Part shown: positions 34,128 through 43,067 of the stretch, one piece after another
Numbering within the stretch: position 1 is the first letter of the stretch
Layout: every line of letters starts with the position of its first letter
NCBI RefSeq assembly: GCF_009847015.1
Contig: NZ_WVEM01000002.1
Coordinates: 124,001 to 188,000 of the forward strand
Direction of reading: 5' to 3'
Origin: Sunxiuqinia indica
GTDB taxonomy: Bacteria; Bacteroidota; Bacteroidia; Bacteroidales; Prolixibacteraceae
Length of the DNA: 64,000 bases
The notes under the pieces: generated by a model
What the model saw: the letters and a program-made list of their open reading frames with translations, nothing else
Database searches by the model: none
Told to the model about the DNA's origin: nothing
Position numbers and translations under genes: made by a program

Positions 34128-35138
34128 ATGAAAGTTGCAGTTGTTGGAGCAAGTGGTGCTGTTGGTCAGGAATTTCTAAAAGTTTTGGCCGAACGTAATT
34201 TTCCACTCGATGAGTTAGTTTTATTTGGATCGGCCCGAAGTGCTGGAAAAGAGTATGAATTTAGAGGAAAGAAACTGACTGTTAAGGAGCTGAAACATAA
34301 CGATGATTTCAAGGATATTGATATTGCCCTGACATCAGCCGGTGGATCAATTTCAAAAGATTTTGCTTCAACAATTACAAAGCATGGAGCAATCATGATT
34401 GACAATTCCAGCGCTTTCCGTTATGATGATGACGTGCCTTTGGTGGTTCCGGAGGTAAATCCGGAGGATTCAAAAGTTCGCCCAAGAAATATTATAGCCA
34501 ACCCGAACTGTTCAACGATTCAGATGGTAGTAGCGTTAAAACCGATTCAGGATTTATCAAAAATTACAAAAGTGCAAGTGGCAACTTATCAGGCTGCCAG
34601 TGGTGCCGGTGCACAGGGAATCGCTGAGCTGGAAGAGCAAACTCGTCAGATTGCGAATGGTGAAGAGCCTACTGTTGATAAATTTGCTTATCAGTTGTCG
34701 ATGAATATTATTCCTCATATTGATGTGTTCCTGGATAATGACTACACCAAAGAGGAAATGAAAATGAACTGGGAGACCAAAAAGATTATGCATACCGATA
34801 CCGAGGTTAGTGCTACTTGTGTGCGTGTTCCCGTTGCTCGTTCTCACTCCGAAGCCATTTGGTTAGAAACTGAAGAAGAACTAACTGTTGCTCAGGTTCG
34901 CGAAGCATTCGAGAAATTCGAAGGATTGACTGTTATGGACAATCCTCAAAACAAGGAGTACCCAATGCCTTTGTTTGTGGCGGGTAAGGATGATGTTTAT
35001 GTTGGCCGCTTACGAAAAGACATTACCAATCCGAAAGGGTTAACCTTTTGGTGTGTGGGCGATCAAATTAAAAAAGGTGCGGCGCTAAATGCGGTACAAA
35101 TTGCCGAATGGCTGATCGCGAATGGTGAAGTGAAATAA
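34128..35138 (+). CDS. asd: Aspartate-semialdehyde dehydrogenase
   Basis: 336 residues, normal length. It reduces aspartyl phosphate to aspartate semialdehyde with NADPH, the branch point to lysine, diaminopimelate, methionine and threonine. NADP-binding loop [16 protein letters not shown] (residues 4-19), [18 protein letters not shown] (about 92-109), the catalytic Cys in [13 protein letters not shown] (about 128), and the active-site His in [11 protein letters not shown] (about 241). Cytoplasmic. It is a single gene closed by hairpins at 35183-35269. Confidence 0.95.
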   Translation: MKVAVVGASGAVGQEFLKVLAERNFPLDELVLFGSARSAGKEYEFRGKKLTVKELKHNDDFKDIDIALTSAGGSISKDFASTITKHGAIMIDNSSAFRYDDDVPLVVPEVNPEDSKVRPRNIIANPNCSTIQMVVALKPIQDLSKITKVQVATYQAASGAGAQGIAELEEQTRQIANGEEPTVDKFAYQLSMNIIPHIDVFLDNDYTKEEMKMNWETKKIMHTDTEVSATCVRVPVARSHSEAIWLETEEELTVAQVREAFEKFEGLTVMDNPQNKEYPMPLFVAGKDDVYVGRLRKDITNPKGLTFWCVGDQIKKGAALNAVQIAEWLIANGEVK

Positions 35139-35182
35139 ATTCAACCGACAAAAATAACTTATTGGACTAAAACACTTATAGT

Positions 35183-35224
35183 AACTGACCGTTTCAAGAT
35201 TAAATTTGAGGCGGTCAGTTTTTT
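35183..35224 (+). terminator. Terminator after asd
   Basis: AACTGACCG at 35183-35191 pairs with CGGTCAGTT at 35212-35220, with partial inner pairing, and TTTT follows. Confidence 0.75.
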
Positions 35225-35230
35225 CATTCT

Positions 35231-35269
35231 AAAAAAAAGAAGCTGCCTTTTTGGGGGCAGCTTCTTTTT
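35231..35269. terminator. Second, bidirectional terminator hairpin
   Basis: AAAAAGAAGCTGCC pairs with GGCAGCTTCTTTTT (14 bp), with an A-run before and T-run within the stem base. It can back up asd termination and also end the minus-strand SusC/D operon. Confidence 0.8.
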
Positions 35270-35412
35270 GTAAGGAGGACCGGAGCGGCAGTTACTGAGA
35301 ACTTTTCTTTGAAATTGAAGGAGAAAGAAGTACCACTCCAGTCCAGTTTTCAATATGTCCAAAATCCGATCAAAACTTGATTGGTAATTAAGACATAATA
35401 TGACTATGACTC

Positions 35413-35949
35413 TTATTCATCACCCGTAAGTCCGGTATAACGGAATCCAGCAATTTTGTACTGAATGTAGCCATAGGTTGCTGGTAGGGTATCGTTACTA
35501 ATGGACAATTCAAATACAATACTATCGGCAGGCATCCCGCTTGGGGTTGTTGCCGCATCATACAGAACCTTTCCATTGGTTATTGTTAGTGTATTGTCAT
35601 AATAAGCGTTTGTAGAATTTGTTGCTGAAAATGTTCGTGCGGTCAAATCTAGGTCAGTTTTTGTCTTAAATCCCAGATCGTTTCCTCCATAATAGAAGTT
35701 GTCATTGTCATCAATCCACATCTCTGTTGAGCTATTGGATGAGGAGTTGTAAGTATCTAAATGGAAATGACCTAACCCGAATACATCTTCGTACACAATA
35801 TTTCCATCTGCATCAATGGCATCGGCTGTAACGTACCATTCTCCAGCCATTGATTCTGTTGCAGTACCGCCTATTTCTTCTTTTTCACATGAAGTGATAA
35901 AGAATAATCCGGAAACAAGCAGAACAGTATATAAAAATAGATTCTTCAT
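35413..35949 (-). CDS. Lipid-binding-fold lipoprotein (PF12888-like), SusC/D operon
   Basis: 178 residues. Lipobox GLFFITSCEKEE (Cys at 21). The body opens with AGEWYVTADAIDADGNIVYE and contains THLDTYNSSSNSSTEMWIDD-like text (HFHLDTYNSSSN, then MWIDDNDNFYY), which is the pattern of the Bacteroidota lipid-binding lipoprotein family found next to SusD genes. It is the last gene of the four-gene operon. Outer-membrane, probably surface exposed; the bound ligand is not known. Confidence 0.75.
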   Translation of the reverse strand: MKNLFLYTVLLVSGLFFITSCEKEEIGGTATESMAGEWYVTADAIDADGNIVYEDVFGLGHFHLDTYNSSSNSSTEMWIDDNDNFYYGGNDLGFKTKTDLDLTARTFSATNSTNAYYDNTLTITNGKVLYDAATTPSGMPADSIVFELSISNDTLPATYGYIQYKIAGFRYTGLTGDE

Positions 35950-35968
35950 ATTAATATCGTCTTTTTCA

Positions 35969-36679
35969 TTAATTAATAATAATCGTATATTCCATTAATC
36001 CAGCGTACTCCATTACATAGGTAATTTGGCCGGTTGTTGGATCAACTGAACTAGATGTTATCGCATCCATCGAATCACCCCAGGCAGGAACAATACTCGA
36101 AATAGGGGTGATTGTGTTATCATCATTTAGTTTGAAGTAACCGTTCATGGCGTAGCCAGGACCGTATCCAACACGTTGATCATAGTAACCACCCATAAAG
36201 TCAGAGATATAAAATACATCTGGTTCAACCTGAAAAATTAGAATGTCATACCCACTGAAATTTACTACAGCCTCACTTGAGAACCAAAATCTTTTTGTTC
36301 CCTCGGCGGTAGTGTGTATTCCTGTTGAGATAATTGAAGGTGTAGGATCTGCAACATAAACAGTTCTTGAGCCTGTTACGAAGAATCCTTCTTCATTTTC
36401 AATTTTATAGTTAACTGAATAAACACCGCCAGTACTTGTGTCAACATTGGAGGTTACTTCAACCTGATCAGTAACATCTTCACCATTCAGTTCGGCAACT
36501 ACTCCGGCGTCTTCATAAGTAGAGCCCACGGTTATCATTATTTCAGGCTCACCTAGTACTTCAAGCGTCGGGTAATAGGTAATATCAGTAAAGCCTTCGG
36601 TGGTTTCATCCTCGCAACTTGATAATCCCACAATTGCAAGTAGAAAAACCATTAGATATAATATTTTATTTTTCATCAT
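35969..36679 (-). CDS. DUF5012/immunoglobulin-like surface lipoprotein, SusC/D operon
   Basis: 236 residues (ATG at 36679, or the adjacent ATG at 36676). Lipobox AIVGLSSCEDE (Cys at about 22). Residues 38-110 form a DUF5011/5012 Ig-like module with the family phrase VGSTYEDAGVVAELNGEDVT and a YSVNYKIENEEGF strand. The C-terminal half is beta-rich (VNFSGYDILIFQVEPDVFYI). In other PULs such proteins accompany SusD as extra surface ligand-binding subunits. 25 nt downstream of susD. Confidence 0.75.
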   Translation of the reverse strand: MMKNKILYLMVFLLAIVGLSSCEDETTEGFTDITYYPTLEVLGEPEIMITVGSTYEDAGVVAELNGEDVTDQVEVTSNVDTSTGGVYSVNYKIENEEGFFVTGSRTVYVADPTPSIISTGIHTTAEGTKRFWFSSEAVVNFSGYDILIFQVEPDVFYISDFMGGYYDQRVGYGPGYAMNGYFKLNDDNTITPISSIVPAWGDSMDAITSSSVDPTTGQITYVMEYAGLMEYTIIIN

Positions 36680-36704
36680 ATTCTAAGTTTAAACATTTAT
36701 TATT

Positions 36705-38189
36705 TTATTCAGCCCAGAATACCGGTGTCGCAACTCCTTTATTAGAGGGAGCATTGCTGTTACGGCTTGTAGAACTTTCAGCATATGGGAAGCGTTGTAA
36801 AACCTTTCCAGTTCCCAGATCTGTATTATAGTCAATAGGTGTATATAAAGTACCAGCAACGTACAATTCAGGAGAGAATACATCATTGGCCCTGTCGTAG
36901 ATATCAGCTCCTGTTACATCACCAAATTCAGGATATCCTAAACGGCGCATTTCGCACCAAGCTTCAAAGTTGTTGGTACCACCTAAAGCAATCCATTTTT
37001 GAATACCAATTACTTTCGCATAGTTGGCATTGTCGTATGGATAATAACTGGTGTAAATGTCTTCAGCGCCACTAACCCCTGCCGCACTAAATGAAGCTTC
37101 AATAGCAGCCTTATAGTGCGCTTCTGCATCAGTAGCTGATCCGTAGCGTGCATAATATTCGGCCAGAAAGAATTCAGTCTCAGTAACCGTAATGAGACTC
37201 ACTGGCATGTCATATGCAAATACAGGACGACAGAAATATGGTGATTTATACTGGGCGGATGTGCTAAAGTTAGTACCGGAAACACCTCCTTTATAATCTC
37301 CACTTTCATTTGTTTCAAAGAATGCTGGAACCCGAGGATCGTTACTGTCAAGCATGGTTTGCATGTAAGCGATATTAGCTACAACATTAACCTGGTTAGA
37401 ACCAAAATAAGTAGCATACTCCTCTTGATAATAAGGGCTCGCTTTACCTGTTTCATCGGTCCAAATATCATCCCATGAAATATCTTCTGTTGGAAAGTTG
37501 TCCTTTTCGATTAATGCTGCAATGTCAGATTGTACATTCTGAACATTACTTATTCGCATTAAAATTCTCAGTTTTAACGCATTTGCAAATTGAATCCATT
37601 CTGCAGCAGTAGACGTTCCAAATAAGAAGTTTGTTCCAACAACACTGGAAGTTGTTGCTCTGGATAACGCGTCATCTAACTCGCCTAAAATACCTTGATA
37701 AATGGTTAAACCATCATCAAAGGCAGGAGATAGGTTCGTTGGATCAAGAGCTTCGGTGTAAGGAACTTCTCCATAGGCATCTACCAATACCTGATATGTA
37801 AAAACTCTCAATGTAGTAGCTGCTAAAAATGTTCCCCATTCTTCTGATTCAGTCGATTGTTCGCGAATTGTTTCAAGGTTTTTAAGTGCACGTTGATACA
37901 ATTGGGTGTATGTGCTACTAGAACGAGTAGCTGACATGATAAACCGTGAGTAATCTACATAATTACTGGTACCAAAATTCTGCGAATAGTGTTGAGAATA
38001 ATAACCACCAACGATGCGTAGAAAGTTTCCGTAGCTTGCTGCCACGTTCATCTCCGCTCCCGGGAAAATCATACCTGCTGTAACGTTATTTTCCGTAGGA
38101 GAGTTCGGATCTTGATTTATATCCAGGTACTCGTTGCATGAGGTCATACCCAGTATAAGTATTACGAATAAAAATATTATCTTTTTCAT
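36705..38189 (-). CDS. SusD/RagB-family nutrient-binding lipoprotein
   Basis: 494 residues. Lipobox ILGMTSCNEYLDINQDPN (Cys at 18), followed by the helical TPR core. YGEVPYTEALD (about 137-147) and FFLAEYYARYGSATDAEAHY (about 331-350) are standard SusD landmarks. It forms the lid over the SusC barrel and captures substrate. The close to QKWIALGGTNNFEAWCEMRR segment is that of the SusD-like subgroup (PF12771). It starts 13 nt after susC. No glycoside hydrolase or peptidase accompanies it. Confidence 0.92.
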   Translation of the reverse strand: MKKIIFLFVILILGMTSCNEYLDINQDPNSPTENNVTAGMIFPGAEMNVAASYGNFLRIVGGYYSQHYSQNFGTSNYVDYSRFIMSATRSSSTYTQLYQRALKNLETIREQSTESEEWGTFLAATTLRVFTYQVLVDAYGEVPYTEALDPTNLSPAFDDGLTIYQGILGELDDALSRATTSSVVGTNFLFGTSTAAEWIQFANALKLRILMRISNVQNVQSDIAALIEKDNFPTEDISWDDIWTDETGKASPYYQEEYATYFGSNQVNVVANIAYMQTMLDSNDPRVPAFFETNESGDYKGGVSGTNFSTSAQYKSPYFCRPVFAYDMPVSLITVTETEFFLAEYYARYGSATDAEAHYKAAIEASFSAAGVSGAEDIYTSYYPYDNANYAKVIGIQKWIALGGTNNFEAWCEMRRLGYPEFGDVTGADIYDRANDVFSPELYVAGTLYTPIDYNTDLGTGKVLQRFPYAESSTSRNSNAPSNKGVATPVFWAE

Positions 38190-38202
38190 ATAATTGGGAG
38201 TT

Positions 38203-41200
38203 TTAATATGTTATACTAAGGTTGAAACCAAAAATGCGAGTAGCTGGGTTTACATACATTTCTCCGAAAGATCCTTCCAGGTCAGTACCTGTAGTGCTCG
38301 ATTCAGGATCGATGAAATGATTATCCTCAGCGGTCCAAACAAAAGCATTGTTTACAAAAGCAGAAAGCGAAACGTCGCTTAATGATAAATGGCTAGTCCA
38401 CTTTTTAGGTAAGGCATATGAAAGTGTGACGTTGCGTAATTTAGCGAACGTACGATCCACCATGTAAGCTAACCCTCCGTTGCCATAACCATATGTGTCA
38501 AAGTAAGTCTGGAAACTATTATCGGTTGTTTTAATTTGAACAGTATTTTCAATATAACCTCCATCATCAGTTAATTGGACTGAATTTGGAATAACAAATG
38601 GATTTCTGTCATTATATGTTGTAACTACACTGTTTCCAGTAAACTGCATTAAGTTCTTTGTGCGTGAAAACATTGAGCCACCATAGCGTACATCAAGTGT
38701 TGCGCTTAGCGTTACACCGTAGGCTGATAAAGATGTAGAAAGACCACCTGTCCAATCGTGGTTCATATCCAATCCTGTATCCTCTACATCTGTACCAAGC
38801 TCTGGTTGTCCGGCTTCGTCAACTATTTGATAACCATAGTATTCACTGCTCTCGTCCGTTACGTATTGTGGAAGGTAGGTATAAAACGTACCCATTGGTT
38901 GTCCTTCTTCTGCATACATGTATACGGCATCATTACCAGCAGAAAAACTGTAGATATTTACTTTTCCCCCTTCTAAGCTTTCAGGCATTGATAGAACTTC
39001 GTTACGGTTAATCGCAAAGTTGATATCTAAATCCCAACGGAAATTTTTCGATTTTACAGGAGTCGTACTCAATAACAACTCAAGTCCTTTATTCTGAACC
39101 TCACCGAAGTTGGTAACAGTAAAGCTGTATCCCGTTGATGGATCAACTGGTAATGTAAAAATCTGATCCTTTGTCTTACGATTATAATAAGCTGCATCAA
39201 TACCAATTCGTCCATTGAAGAACTGTAAGTTTAATCCAGCTTCTGACTCAGAAGTCATTTCTGGCTTCAGTGCAGTGGCTCCGGCTCTGTTTGAGGAAAT
39301 GAACGAGTTCGTGCTGTTCATTGGGAATGAAGCAATATCACTTCCGTAATATCCGTTAGCATAGGCTTGGATATATCTGTTACTTGTGTAATATGGATCA
39401 GCATCATTACCTGTCTGACCATAGGCAAGACGTAATTTACCAAATGAAAGCACATTATTATCCGACATTAACTCGGAAAAAATCCAACTTAAAGTAGCAC
39501 CAGGGTAGAAATAACTATTATTGTCAACAGGCAAAGTCGAAGACCAGTCATTTCGAGCTGTCATGTTTAAGAAAAGCATTTCTTTATAGCCCAATGTTGC
39601 ATCTCCAAACAAACCGATCAAGCGACGTTTTGATTGTCCTTCTGATAGTAACGATCTGGTTGCACCATTACTCAAATCCCAAAATCCGGTTTCGAATGTA
39701 AGAACGTCTGTCTGCCCTTGCATTACTGTTGAATATCTTTCATTGATGTTCGCCCCAACGATTCCTGTCAAAGTTATATCATCACCAAAACTTGTATCAT
39801 AATTCGCAAGGAAGTCATGGTTGATCTCATATGCTCTTCGATAACGAGCATATACGTTACCATCTTGATTCATATTACTTGGCGCGTAACCGTAGTCTTC
39901 ATTGATTAAGGCATCGTCCAGGTTAATTTGTGGAATCCCCATCTTGAAATCATAATCAGTATAATCAAACCCAAAACGATATGTCAATGTAAGACCATCC
40001 ATTGGCATAATATCTGCCTGCAACTTGCCATAAAATTGTTTCGAATCTAGGTGGTTGTAATTGTTTTTTAACGACCAGTAAGGATTGGTGATTCCGTAAG
40101 GTGTGAAATAGGCCTCGGGGGTATTAAACGGACTGCTAAGATCTTGCATGTCAAGAATAGATATATCTCTTGGCATTTCATAAACTCCATCAATTACAGA
40201 TGTCCCTTGATAGGAGCTGGTCATGTCAGTTTCTGATTTAGCAAAGTTGATAGAAGACGAAATCTTAAACCATTCGTTACCCTGATAGGATGAACGGAAT
40301 GCAATAGTGTTCCGTTTATAAGAGTCAGCGTCTGTCGGCATGATACCATCATCATCTGAATTTGAGAAAGAAACGTAATAGCTTACTTTATCATCTTCAG
40401 AAACTCCACTCAAAGAAATATTCTGGTTTGTAGAAACACCTATTTCAAAGAAATCTTTTACGTTATTCTCCAGAGCAGAATACTTGTGGATAAGCTGTTG
40501 GTTGTTCCATATAGGTCCATATACCTGTGTTGAACCATCCAAACGTGGTCCCCATGAACCATTCTCGATATAGGTCTGACTTCCATTCCATCCTTGTCCA
40601 AATTCATTCTGGAATTCAGGCAATACTGAAATTTGACGTAGTTGTAGCCCTCCGTTATACTGAATGGTAAAGTTTTTTCCTTTACCCTTGCTTCCCTGTT
40701 TGGTCGTAATAACAACAACACCATTAGAAGCGCGGCTACCGTATAGGGCTGTTGCTGCTGCACCTTTAAGGATCGTCATTGACTCAATATCATTCGATGA
40801 GATATTCGACAAACCACTTGTTGTAAGAGCATTACCTGATTTGTCGATCGCAGGATCATCCAGGTTTAAAGAACTATTCTGCAAAGGAACACCATCGACA
40901 ACATAGAGAGGTTGGTTGCTTCCATTGATGGAACCAAAACCTCGAATAGTCATAGATGTTGCTGAACCTGGATCAGAGGACGTAGATTGAATTTGCACAC
41001 CGGCAACTTTCCCGGATAGAGAATTTGCAATATTTGTACTCCGATCTTTCATCAATTCATCACTTGCGACAGTTGTTGCCGCATAGCCAAGTGTCTTTTC
41101 GGAACGTTTAATTCCCATTGCAGTTACAACAACTTCGTTAATTCCAACGACATCTGATTCCAATTCAACATCGACATTTGTTCCTTGAATGGCAGCCTCT

Positions 41201-41442
41201 TGAGTTTGCATACCAACAAATGAAAAAACTAATGTCTTGGCATCTTGTGGGACTTTCAAAGCATATTGCCCATCAAGATTAGTAATTGTACCAAGCGTGG
41301 TACCTTTAACAGATACAGAAACTCCAGGAATGGAACTTCCATCTTCCGCGGAAGTTACCGTACCTGTAATTTCCTTGGTTTGAGCCCAAACCGACTGCAA
41401 ACCAATTGCAAAAATTGCAAGTAATAATGCGATTCTTTTCAT
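38203..41442 (-). CDS. SusC/RagA-family TonB-linked outer-membrane transporter
   Basis: 1079 residues. Signal peptide (ending VWAQ, about 21), a carboxypeptidase-D-like beta-sandwich with ITGTVTSAEDGSSIPGVSV (about 25-43), a plug with GVQIQSTSSDPGSATSMTIR and PLYVVDGVPLQNSSLN, then GAAATALYGSRASNGVVVITTK (the SusC signature, about 228-249) and the barrel to the final aromatic strand. It imports ligand with energy from TonB. First gene of the operon; an unusually long 5' region with repeats precedes it. The substrate cannot be inferred. Confidence 0.94.
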   Translation of the reverse strand: MKRIALLLAIFAIGLQSVWAQTKEITGTVTSAEDGSSIPGVSVSVKGTTLGTITNLDGQYALKVPQDAKTLVFSFVGMQTQEAAIQGTNVDVELESDVVGINEVVVTAMGIKRSEKTLGYAATTVASDELMKDRSTNIANSLSGKVAGVQIQSTSSDPGSATSMTIRGFGSINGSNQPLYVVDGVPLQNSSLNLDDPAIDKSGNALTTSGLSNISSNDIESMTILKGAAATALYGSRASNGVVVITTKQGSKGKGKNFTIQYNGGLQLRQISVLPEFQNEFGQGWNGSQTYIENGSWGPRLDGSTQVYGPIWNNQQLIHKYSALENNVKDFFEIGVSTNQNISLSGVSEDDKVSYYVSFSNSDDDGIMPTDADSYKRNTIAFRSSYQGNEWFKISSSINFAKSETDMTSSYQGTSVIDGVYEMPRDISILDMQDLSSPFNTPEAYFTPYGITNPYWSLKNNYNHLDSKQFYGKLQADIMPMDGLTLTYRFGFDYTDYDFKMGIPQINLDDALINEDYGYAPSNMNQDGNVYARYRRAYEINHDFLANYDTSFGDDITLTGIVGANINERYSTVMQGQTDVLTFETGFWDLSNGATRSLLSEGQSKRRLIGLFGDATLGYKEMLFLNMTARNDWSSTLPVDNNSYFYPGATLSWIFSELMSDNNVLSFGKLRLAYGQTGNDADPYYTSNRYIQAYANGYYGSDIASFPMNSTNSFISSNRAGATALKPEMTSESEAGLNLQFFNGRIGIDAAYYNRKTKDQIFTLPVDPSTGYSFTVTNFGEVQNKGLELLLSTTPVKSKNFRWDLDINFAINRNEVLSMPESLEGGKVNIYSFSAGNDAVYMYAEEGQPMGTFYTYLPQYVTDESSEYYGYQIVDEAGQPELGTDVEDTGLDMNHDWTGGLSTSLSAYGVTLSATLDVRYGGSMFSRTKNLMQFTGNSVVTTYNDRNPFVIPNSVQLTDDGGYIENTVQIKTTDNSFQTYFDTYGYGNGGLAYMVDRTFAKLRNVTLSYALPKKWTSHLSLSDVSLSAFVNNAFVWTAEDNHFIDPESSTTGTDLEGSFGEMYVNPATRIFGFNLSITY

Positions 41443-41520
41443 AGAAATAATTTTAATAATTAAACAGCATCAATTCTTATCTATAATAAGGATAGTAAAA
41501 ATTCAATTTTTATCCCCTGT

Positions 41521-41565
41521 TGAGAGTTTGGAACGTTTATTCCCCCAAACAAATCGTTCCTCTCA
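41521..41565 (-). promoter_or_regulatory. Bulged hairpin in the susC leader
   Basis: TGAGA pairs with TCTCA and GGAACG with CGTTCC, an 11-bp stem interrupted by a 4-nt bulge, with a 19-nt loop. It lies 79-123 nt before the susC ATG and would be in the leader RNA of either upstream promoter. Confidence 0.5.
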
Positions 41566-41580
41566 GAAAAAAAAAATAGT

Positions 41581-41633
41581 TTGAAACCTTCAATTTCAAT
41601 AAATGTTAAAAAACCTTAACGAATACGAAAATA
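41581..41633 (-). repeat. Promoter/dyad module, copy A
   Basis: TTGAAACCTTCAATTT at one end, then the dyad GTTAA-N6-TTAAC at 41605-41620, then after 5 nt CGAAAATA at 41626-41633 (minus strand TATTTTCG, one mismatch to TAnnTTTG). Imperfect repeat of copy B about 310 nt further upstream. Confidence 0.65.
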
Positions 41634-41745
41634 TATAAAAAAATGAATTTGCAAAACAATTGTTCAAAAAATCGTAATCCGGATATTTGTATCGAAAATT
41701 CTTCAAATAACTTGTGTTTTTTTCAAATTGTAGTTATTTGTGGGC

Positions 41746-41781
41746 GCACAAGTTGATGATATTCTTGTGCTTTTCTCTTTT
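41746..41781 (+). terminator. Plus-strand terminator with no gene upstream
   Basis: GCACAAG (41746-41752) pairs with CTTGTGC (41764-41770), an 11-nt loop between, followed by TTTTCTCTTTT. It points away from susC, so it cannot serve the SusC/D operon. Confidence 0.6.
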
Positions 41782-41888
41782 GATACCGTAAGCTAATAAA
41801 GACAACCCCCTCCATAATAACTATTAATTACATCAAATCATTAACATTCCCCCAAACGTTAAATATGATTTAATTAAGTCTTTTCTTC

Positions 41889-41957
41889 TTGAAACGCTCA
41901 ATTTGATATTGATGAGATTTCAATAGATGTTAAAAAACATTAACGAGTACAAAAATA
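41889..41957 (-). repeat. Promoter/dyad module, copy B
   Basis: TTGAAACGCTCAATTT, a 16-nt insertion relative to copy A, the same dyad GTTAA-N6-TTAAC at 41929-41944, then after the same 5-nt spacing CAAAAATA at 41950-41957 (minus strand TATTTTTG, exact -7 consensus). Confidence 0.65.
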
Positions 41958-42273
41958 GAAAAATAGAAATACGAGAGAAATTTTTAAAATATTAGCAGTT
42001 AAACTTTTATGACAAAAGTCATGGTTTTGTGGTTGTTGCATTTTTTTAAGAATATTTAATAATCTACATATGTCTTTTTTTTACAGGTTGTTATGTGTGA
42101 TCTGTGTTTGTTAAACGAGCTTTATTTAGAATGATTATAAATAGACGTTGTTTTGTTAATTTGTCTCCGTTTTGCGTGAGGGAGGGGGTGTCCTTTAAAA
42201 ATAGCTTAAGTTTTTATTGCGGACTCGGTTTTTTGATGGGTGTTTGTTTTTAATTATTGATGATAGTAGAAAC

Positions 42274-42300
42274 AGCCCCGCTCTTTTTTGGGGCTTTTTT
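42274..42300 (+). terminator. Second plus-strand terminator with no gene upstream
   Basis: AGCCCC (42274-42279) pairs with GGGGCT (42290-42295), and a 6-T run follows. No plus-strand reading frame lies in the preceding 800 nt. Confidence 0.65.
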
Positions 42301-42631
42301 GTATGTGTTCGTAAAGAGGGTGGGGTCCGTATGCCTTGCATGTTGTGTTGTGATTGGCAAGATTGATAAATCAAGAGGAGGTTCGGGCTATTAGCTTGCT
42401 GCTAAAAGCTGAAGACTGTGTTGGATGAATGGTTTTTGCCGTTGAAAATGTCACCTTTTGCATATTCATGGTTGATCAGTCAGGAGCGACTTCCTGTGAG
42501 GTATTTTCATTTTGCGTTTCAAAAGTCCTTTTGAGGAGCCTGTCGTTTGTTGTTTCATTGTTCTGCTGTGGAGACTAAAACTGATTGCTAATTTGAGAGT
42601 TATTACTTATATTGCGACAAACATAAAATCC

Positions 42632-43003
42632 ATGTCTGAAAAAATTGAGATCCAGTTAGAATATCCGATGAATTGCTCTCCTAAAGTGCTGTATAATCGA
42701 CTGAGCACTGCATCAGGGCTAGCCGAATGGTTTGCTGATGATGTACAGGTAAGAGGTAAAATTTATACTTTTATATGGGAAGGGTCGGAGCAACAAGCTG
42801 AGAAAACACTGCAAAAAGAAGATAAACTTGTACGGTATAATTGGGTTGATGAAGAAGAAGGGTATTTTGAGTTTAGGATCACGAAAGATGATTTAACCGG
42901 AGACGTTTCTTTAATTGTGATTGATACCACAGATGAAGAAGAAGAAACATCGGAATTATGGAATTCGCAAATTGCTGACTTAAAACACATCCTTGGTTGT
43001 TAA
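42632..43003 (+). CDS. START-like/SRPBCC cytoplasmic protein
   Basis: 123 residues from the ATG at 42632; the reading frame is open 40 codons further upstream but that part is not protein-like. MSEKIEIQLEYPMNCSPKVL opens the fold and ASGLAEWFADDV is the AHSA1/START-like helix. The acidic tail region DEEEETSELWNSQI leads to a C-terminal helix. The family is common in Bacteroidota, often next to LptF/G permease genes as here (64 nt), but no ligand is known. Confidence 0.8.
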   Translation: MSEKIEIQLEYPMNCSPKVLYNRLSTASGLAEWFADDVQVRGKIYTFIWEGSEQQAEKTLQKEDKLVRYNWVDEEEGYFEFRITKDDLTGDVSLIVIDTTDEEEETSELWNSQIADLKHILGC

Positions 43004-43037
43004 GGGTTTTTTAACTTTCAATTTCTTCAAAATAACT

Positions 43038-43045
43038 TAGCTTTG
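43038..43045 (+). promoter_or_regulatory. Predicted -7 element (TAGCTTTG)
   Basis: Exact TAnnTTTG match 22 nt before the ATG of the LptF/G permease gene; same octamer as before the methionine-rich protein gene. Confidence 0.55.
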
Positions 43046-43067
43046 TATTCGTTTCCAACGATACACT

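Larger units (their letters stand above)
41443..42631. other. Gene-free region of about 1.2 kb upstream of susC
   Basis: No credible reading frame on either strand. It contains a bulged hairpin (41521-41565), two copies of a promoter-plus-dyad module (41581-41633, 41889-41957), a 12-mer ATTCCCCCAAAC twice (41539-41550, 41846-41857) and two plus-strand terminator hairpins (41746-41781, 42274-42300) with no plus-strand gene before them. From 42300 to 42631 I see nothing but single-copy sequence. Confidence 0.75.

Noticed and set aside
41443-42631. 6S RNA, tmRNA, RNase P RNA or SRP RNA in the long gene-free region
   Set aside because: I could not find the tRNA-like ends, conserved loops or GGAAGCA-type tetraloop segments of these RNAs.
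42512-42631. Forty-codon N-terminal extension of the START-like gene
   Set aside because: The extension is not protein-like (VVCCFIVLLWRLK) and the family fold begins at the ATG at 42632.
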